Origin: Planctomycetota bacterium
GTDB taxonomy: Bacteria; Planctomycetota; JACOTG01; JAJDCM01
Assembly: GCA_029260825.1 (NCBI GenBank)
Contig: JAJDCM010000308.1
Location: 1-56,355 of the forward strand
Direction: 5' to 3'
Length of the DNA: 56,355 bases
In this document: positions 53,111 through 56,355 of the stretch, one piece after another
How positions within the stretch are numbered: the stretch's first letter is position 1
How the letters are laid out: each line of letters opens with the position of its first letter
Translations under genes and position numbers: made by a program
Notes under the pieces: generated by a model
Database searches by the model: none
What the model was told of the DNA's origin: nothing
What the model saw: the letters and a program-made list of their open reading frames with translations, nothing else

Positions 53111-53124
53111 GAGGCGTAAGCCTC
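53111..53124 (+). promoter_or_regulatory. GNRA-type hairpin before the second ECF sigma gene
   Basis: GAGGC-GTAA-GCCTC forms a five-pair stem with a GTAA (GNRA) tetraloop, ending 14 bases before the ATG at 53139. It could influence ribosome access or mark an mRNA end. A looser CTTCC/GGAAG inverted repeat lies just upstream (about 53082-53105). Confidence 0.4.
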
Positions 53125-53138
53125 AGAAGCGTTTGAAG

Positions 53139-53714
53139 ATGCAGAAGAACGTGGGGCGAGTTGCGGCTCCCTCGGATGAGCAGCTGATGCGTCTCACGCA
53201 GAGCGGTGACTCCGAGGCTTTCGGCGCTCTGTTCGACCGGTATCAGAAAGCGATTTTCAACTTCTGCTATCGGATGGTCGGGGATCGGGGCCACGCTGAG
53301 TCCCTCGCGCAGGAGGGCTTTCTCCGGGTTCTCAAGCGTGCCGGGTCTTATCGATATCCGGAGACATTCTCAACCTGGCTTTACACGGTTGCTCGCAACG
53401 CCTGCATTGATTTTGAGCGGAAGAAAGGATCCCGGTTCCAGGGGATTCCGGACGCCGTGACCGCAGGGCTCGAGACCGATCGGTCTGAACGGCCATCTTC
53501 CCAAATTGCTTCGGACGAGGAGATTCTGGGCCTGCGCCAGGCGATATCAGAGTTGCCGGATCTGTATCGGGAGGTGGTGATTTTGCGGGTGTTTCAGCGT
53601 ATGCCCTTTCGGAATATAGCTCGTGTCGTGGGGTGTCCCGAAAGTACCGCCCGTTCTCGAATGGGCTATGCCCTGGATATTCTGCGCAAGACTCTTTTGG
53701 ATCGAAAGACCTGA
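53139..53714 (+). CDS. ECF RNA polymerase sigma factor
   Basis: About 191 residues. Region 2 is DSEAFGALFDRYQKAIFNFCYRMVGD with AESLAQEGFLRVLKRA and FSTWLYTVARNACIDFERKK. Region 4 is LPDLYREVVILRVFQRMPFRNIARVVGCPESTARSRMGYALDILRK (key parts: LPDLYREVV and ESTARSRM), typical of RpoE-like ECF factors. A TTG at 53133 is an alternative start; both lack a strong Shine-Dalgarno. It is followed after 98 bases by a membrane protein with anti-sigma features. No copies of its own promoter could be identified. It differs clearly from the ECF at 29332. Confidence 0.93.
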   Translation: MQKNVGRVAAPSDEQLMRLTQSGDSEAFGALFDRYQKAIFNFCYRMVGDRGHAESLAQEGFLRVLKRAGSYRYPETFSTWLYTVARNACIDFERKKGSRFQGIPDAVTAGLETDRSERPSSQIASDEEILGLRQAISELPDLYREVVILRVFQRMPFRNIARVVGCPESTARSRMGYALDILRKTLLDRKT

Positions 53715-53812
53715 GACTGTCAGGACGAAATGTTGAGAAGCTCGTAAGAATACCGATGCCTGGCTCCCTCCAGATCGGGAGGTGGTGAGGCAGATTCCTT
53801 GTCCAGGAGGTC

Positions 53813-55273
53813 ATGAAAGACCCCATGAGTGGTGACGAACAGCCGCAAAAGAGCGACGAAGTCCTTCTCTTCGAAGCTCTCGACGGCCGCTTAACTTCTG
53901 AAGAAAAGTCTGAACTGCAACGTCGTCTCGCAGCTTCGCCGAAGCTCCGTAGGCGCCTGGCCGAGTTGAAGCTCCTGCGTAAGGATCTCGCCCAGGTGAA
54001 GCGAGAGACGAACCTGACCCCTCCCTCGAGCTTGAAGGAGAATACTCTCCTTGCTGCGGCTCCTCTGCTGGCTGACTTGTCAGCGCGGGCGAATGAGACC
54101 GCTTCCAGACCAGATGCTCAGGGCAACGAAAGTGCACCGGCAATTCGGAGCGTGCGGGGCCGACGCGTGCCCCGATCTTCCCGGAATGCATCGGCCTCCC
54201 CGTTGCGGTTTCCTCTGGCTCGACCCCAGTGGTTGCGGGCTGCGGCAGCGATTGTTGTCTCGGTCTCTCTTGCCATCGGTGGTTATTTCTACCTCGGCAT
54301 CGAGCGGTCAGTTGTTGCCAAGGTGTCCAGGGTCGTCGGAACTGCATTCTTCACCCCGCAAGCAGATTCAGCAGCCGAACCAGCCCTCATCACGGATGAG
54401 AAATCCCTCCTGGTCATCCGAAACGGAGGGACTCTCTTCACCCGGTCCGAAGGGGTCGCCTTTTACTATTTTCACGAATGCGGAGACATTGCGCTCGGGC
54501 CCGACACGGAAGTGAAGGTGTTAAGCGCCAGTGAGATGGATGATGCCGAAGGAGTCTGTCAACTCCTCGAGCTTCGCAAAGGGATGATCTGGCTGAGTGG
54601 TTCTCGCGAGTGCGTGCTCGCAGTTCGCGTCGGTTCTGACATTTTCAAAGTTCGCGATGGGGATGTGTGTGTTTCGGTTCAACCTGACGCTCCGACGGGA
54701 TACCGGATAGGACATGTCTCGGGAACGGTCATTCGCCAGGATGGAAAGAAGGAGGTATTGGTTGATGCTTGGGCCATGTCCAAAGAGGAGAATCTTCTTC
54801 AATGGCTTGGCATCTTGGATCAATCAAAAATCTGGGAGGACACCAGTGAAGATCATCAGCTCCATGGGTGTTTTCTTTCCCGCTATGATGGGCGCAATCA
54901 AGGGCTAGATTCTGCTGAAAACGACCCTCAGGGGGCGTTGAAGCTTGCGCCGAAGATCTGTCGACCCATGTTGTTGGTCGTTGCAGACTCGGAACCTCCC
55001 GAGTGGATCCACGAATTCAAAGAGGATGTGAAGGGATTCCCCAGCTACGAAAAAGAATTCGTGTGCGTTGAGGTCGACCTTGCAGAGCCCCCGCAACGAG
55101 AGCTTGCCGCCAAGATCGGAATCACAAGGCCTTGTGTTGCCGTTACCTGCCCCTTGGGGCGAGTGACTCATGGTCTCTTCACGTCCATGCCCGAGCGGGA
55201 TGATCTTCTCGAGATTTTGGGCGTTGCCTGCAGCAATGCCGAGAAGCTCAGGAAGATGGCCCAGGGAAAGTAA
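53813..55273 (+). CDS. Membrane anti-sigma-like protein with FecR-like and thioredoxin-like parts
   Basis: The N-terminal roughly 60 residues (LLFEALDGRLTSEEKSELQ...LRRRLAELK) resemble the cytoplasmic anti-sigma helices found in putative ECF partners, here without a zinc motif. One membrane helix (about 140-162, AAAAIVVSVSLAIGGYFYL) follows. The outer part contains a FecR-like beta region (about 165-330: GGTLFTRSEGVAFYY, GDIALGPDTEVKVL, LRKGMIWLSG) and a C-terminal region (about 370-470) resembling a thioredoxin-fold or DUF255-like domain (PMLLVVADSEPPEWI...). An AGGAGG two bases before ATG 53813 is close but supports the start; ATG 53825 is the alternative. Position right after the ECF gene suggests it is its regulator. 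Confidence 0.75.
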   Translation: MKDPMSGDEQPQKSDEVLLFEALDGRLTSEEKSELQRRLAASPKLRRRLAELKLLRKDLAQVKRETNLTPPSSLKENTLLAAAPLLADLSARANETASRPDAQGNESAPAIRSVRGRRVPRSSRNASASPLRFPLARPQWLRAAAAIVVSVSLAIGGYFYLGIERSVVAKVSRVVGTAFFTPQADSAAEPALITDEKSLLVIRNGGTLFTRSEGVAFYYFHECGDIALGPDTEVKVLSASEMDDAEGVCQLLELRKGMIWLSGSRECVLAVRVGSDIFKVRDGDVCVSVQPDAPTGYRIGHVSGTVIRQDGKKEVLVDAWAMSKEENLLQWLGILDQSKIWEDTSEDHQLHGCFLSRYDGRNQGLDSAENDPQGALKLAPKICRPMLLVVADSEPPEWIHEFKEDVKGFPSYEKEFVCVEVDLAEPPQRELAAKIGITRPCVAVTCPLGRVTHGLFTSMPERDDLLEILGVACSNAEKLRKMAQGK

Positions 55274-55328
55274 TTCGCTTTCGTCGATTCACTCCGCGAA
55301 GCCTCGCTGAAACTCATGAATCATCCGG

Positions 55329-55937
55329 TCAGGATTCCCCACGGCGTTTCTCTGGAATGAACTTTTCCCAGGTCTCTTTCCCAGCGGGAATGGTGATGTG
55401 TGGTTGCCACTTGGGCTTGTGCGGGCGGGAATGGAGGGTCAACCCGACCTGGCTCGGAGTGCGGTCTGATTTTCGCGTATTGCAGGTCATGCAGGCGACG
55501 ACGCAGTTCGTCCAGGTGGACCGTCCCCCCTTTGATCGGGGAACAATGTGATCAATGGTGAGTTCCCGGACCTGGGGTCTTTTGCCGCAATACTGGCAGG
55601 TAAACCGATCCCGTCGATAGAGGTTCTTGCGTGTAAAGGGAATGTGAGAATGGGGGATGGCATCGTAGCTGGCGAGCAAGATGGCTTCTGGCACCCGGAT
55701 TCGCAGGGAAACGGTGCGGATACAAGCCTCATCTTCTGACGCATCCACCCGGATCCAGGAATCGAACGTAAATGTCTCGTAGGTGCTGGGAGAAACCACC
55801 CGGGCGAGCCCTTTATAGACAAGGGTTACCGCTCGCCTCACGGATGTCATGGTGATCGGCACCCAGTTTCGATTGAGCACCAGGGAGCGAGATGCCACGA
55901 CAGAGCCACCATTAGATTGAACTGTGAGATTCTTCAC
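55329..55937 (-). CDS. HNH endonuclease
   Basis: About 202 residues. The C-terminal half carries a full HNH module: FTCQYCGKRPQVRELTIDHIVPRSKGG and NCVVACMTCNTRKSDRTP, with two CxxC zinc knuckles and the IDH core. The N-terminal half (LVLNRNWVPITMTSVRRAVTLVYKGLARVV) is the usual extension in this common bacterial HNH group, often near phage defence or housekeeping loci but of unclear biological role. It converges with the anti-sigma-like gene. A sigma-70-like promoter precedes it. Confidence 0.95.
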   Translation of the reverse strand: MKNLTVQSNGGSVVASRSLVLNRNWVPITMTSVRRAVTLVYKGLARVVSPSTYETFTFDSWIRVDASEDEACIRTVSLRIRVPEAILLASYDAIPHSHIPFTRKNLYRRDRFTCQYCGKRPQVRELTIDHIVPRSKGGRSTWTNCVVACMTCNTRKSDRTPSQVGLTLHSRPHKPKWQPHITIPAGKETWEKFIPEKRRGES

Positions 55938-55949
55938 GGGGAGAATTAT

Positions 55950-55978
55950 AGCACAATCTCCGTAAGTCGAAAGGTATC
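55950..55978 (-). promoter_or_regulatory. Sigma-70-like promoter of the HNH gene
   Basis: On the minus strand TATAAT (about 55950-55955) is preceded, after 15-16 bases, by TTCGAC/TTTCGA (about 55971-55977). The -10 lies about 12 bases before the ATG at 55937, so the leader is very short. Confidence 0.45.
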
Positions 55979-56019
55979 AGTTGGTTCCCGTTGTGGTTCT
56001 GGCCCCAATATGAGTTTGC

Positions 56020-56047
56020 CCTGGCCGGGAGATTGTGTACAATTCAT
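56020..56047 (+). promoter_or_regulatory. Sigma-70-like promoter of the FG-GAP gene at the right edge
   Basis: TTGCCC, 16 bases, TACAAT (ending about 56044). The start codon is about 95 bases further on. The fit to consensus is moderate. Confidence 0.4.
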
Positions 56048-56138
56048 TGGGGCTTGGTCACTTCCTCGTCAAGAGGAGAGGCCAGGCGGGGGTATCTTAC
56101 AGTCACCGAATTTATCGGCTCGCCCGTCGGAGATGATG

Positions 56139-56355
56139 ATGTTTCGCATCTGGGCTTTACTTACCCTTTTTGTCGTAGTGCTTGGCTCGATCTGTCTCCC
56201 TGCCTATTCCCAAACATTTATCAAACAAATCGACGGGGAACAGGCCTTTGATGAGACCGGCTTTTCGGTTTCAGTCATCGGCGACCTCGATGGTGATGGA
56301 TATGGCGACGTGATTTCCGGAGCCGATGAGGCTTCACCCGGAAATCGGCTCGACG
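56139..56355 (+). CDS. Secreted FG-GAP repeat protein (3' end outside window)
   Basis: An open frame runs from ATG 56139 to the right edge (72 codons). The first roughly 23 residues (MFRIWALLTLFVVVLGS...) are a signal peptide. ETGFSVSVIGDLDGDGYGDVISGA follows (core DLDGDGYGD), the classic FG-GAP Ca2+-binding loop. Two further ATGs lie just upstream (56133, 56136); 56139 is preferred because GGAG is six bases before it. The rest of the protein is missing, so the repeat number is unknown. The DxDGDG loop makes it more integrin-like than the FG-GAP protein at 8801. Confidence 0.85.
   Translation, partial: MFRIWALLTLFVVVLGSICLPAYSQTFIKQIDGEQAFDETGFSVSVIGDLDGDGYGDVISGADEASPGNRLD

Noticed and set aside
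55991..56251. 86-codon plus-strand frame near the right end
   Set aside because: It overlaps the signal peptide and FG-GAP start of the gene at 56139 in another frame, and has no support of its own.

Overview
The window looks like a chromosomal segment of a diderm, environmental bacterium, possibly Planctomycetota or a neighbouring phylum. That placement is an inference. It rests on an outer-membrane beta-barrel, many large secreted FG-GAP, HYR and carboxypeptidase-regulatory-like proteins, two ECF sigma/anti-sigma pairs, a Tricorn homologue, and frequent GTG/TTG starts. No rRNA, tRNA, CRISPR array, integrase or transposase was seen.

Layout. 1-10.6 kb: the start of a NodU/CmcH-type carbamoyltransferase (cut by the left edge), a secreted metalloprotease-like protein that has lost part of its zinc motif, a Tricorn protease with an extra C-terminal domain, and on the minus strand a GlsB-like membrane protein, a small metallophosphoesterase and a seven-repeat FG-GAP protein. 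10.8-26.0 kb: the most coherent system. It holds a sulfatase-fold lipoprotein, then an eight-gene run with very short gaps or overlaps: three-repeat secreted protein, three glycosyltransferases, an ABC exporter, a tandem aminoglycoside-phosphotransferase-like kinase, an AlgE-type outer-membrane barrel and a six-repeat secreted protein. It reads as synthesis and export of a surface or extracellular glycan. 26.0-31.5 kb: an ECF sigma, zinc-finger anti-sigma and CHAT-protease/TPR operon on the minus strand, a divergent cohesin-like secreted protein, and a 168-bp structured palindromic element. 31.6-38.0 kb: a second glycosyltransferase cluster, including one GT2 that looks catalytically dead. 38.2-43.0 kb: a PQQ-propeller/esterase-like fusion, an MFS transporter and a DUF418 membrane protein. 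43.1-56.4 kb: an HYR-repeat secreted protein, a very large membrane protein with a clear voltage-sensor (S1-S4) module but no visible pore, a DUF3604/PHP lipoprotein, a second ECF sigma with a large membrane anti-sigma-like protein, an HNH endonuclease and the start of another FG-GAP protein.

How the parts connect. A bipartite element, TGTGCCA, 16-17 bases, GTCTAA, lies in the right orientation upstream of the sulfatase-like gene, upstream of the eight-gene glycan operon and upstream of the cohesin-like gene. A one-mismatch copy faces the ECF sigma gene itself. The simplest reading is that the ECF/anti-sigma/CHAT operon is autoregulated and controls the glycan export system and a secreted adhesin-like protein. 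The sulfatase-like protein and the AlgE-type barrel also share an unusual DUF5666-like module, which independently ties the two transcription units together. All functions are read from sequence motifs only; no database search was possible.
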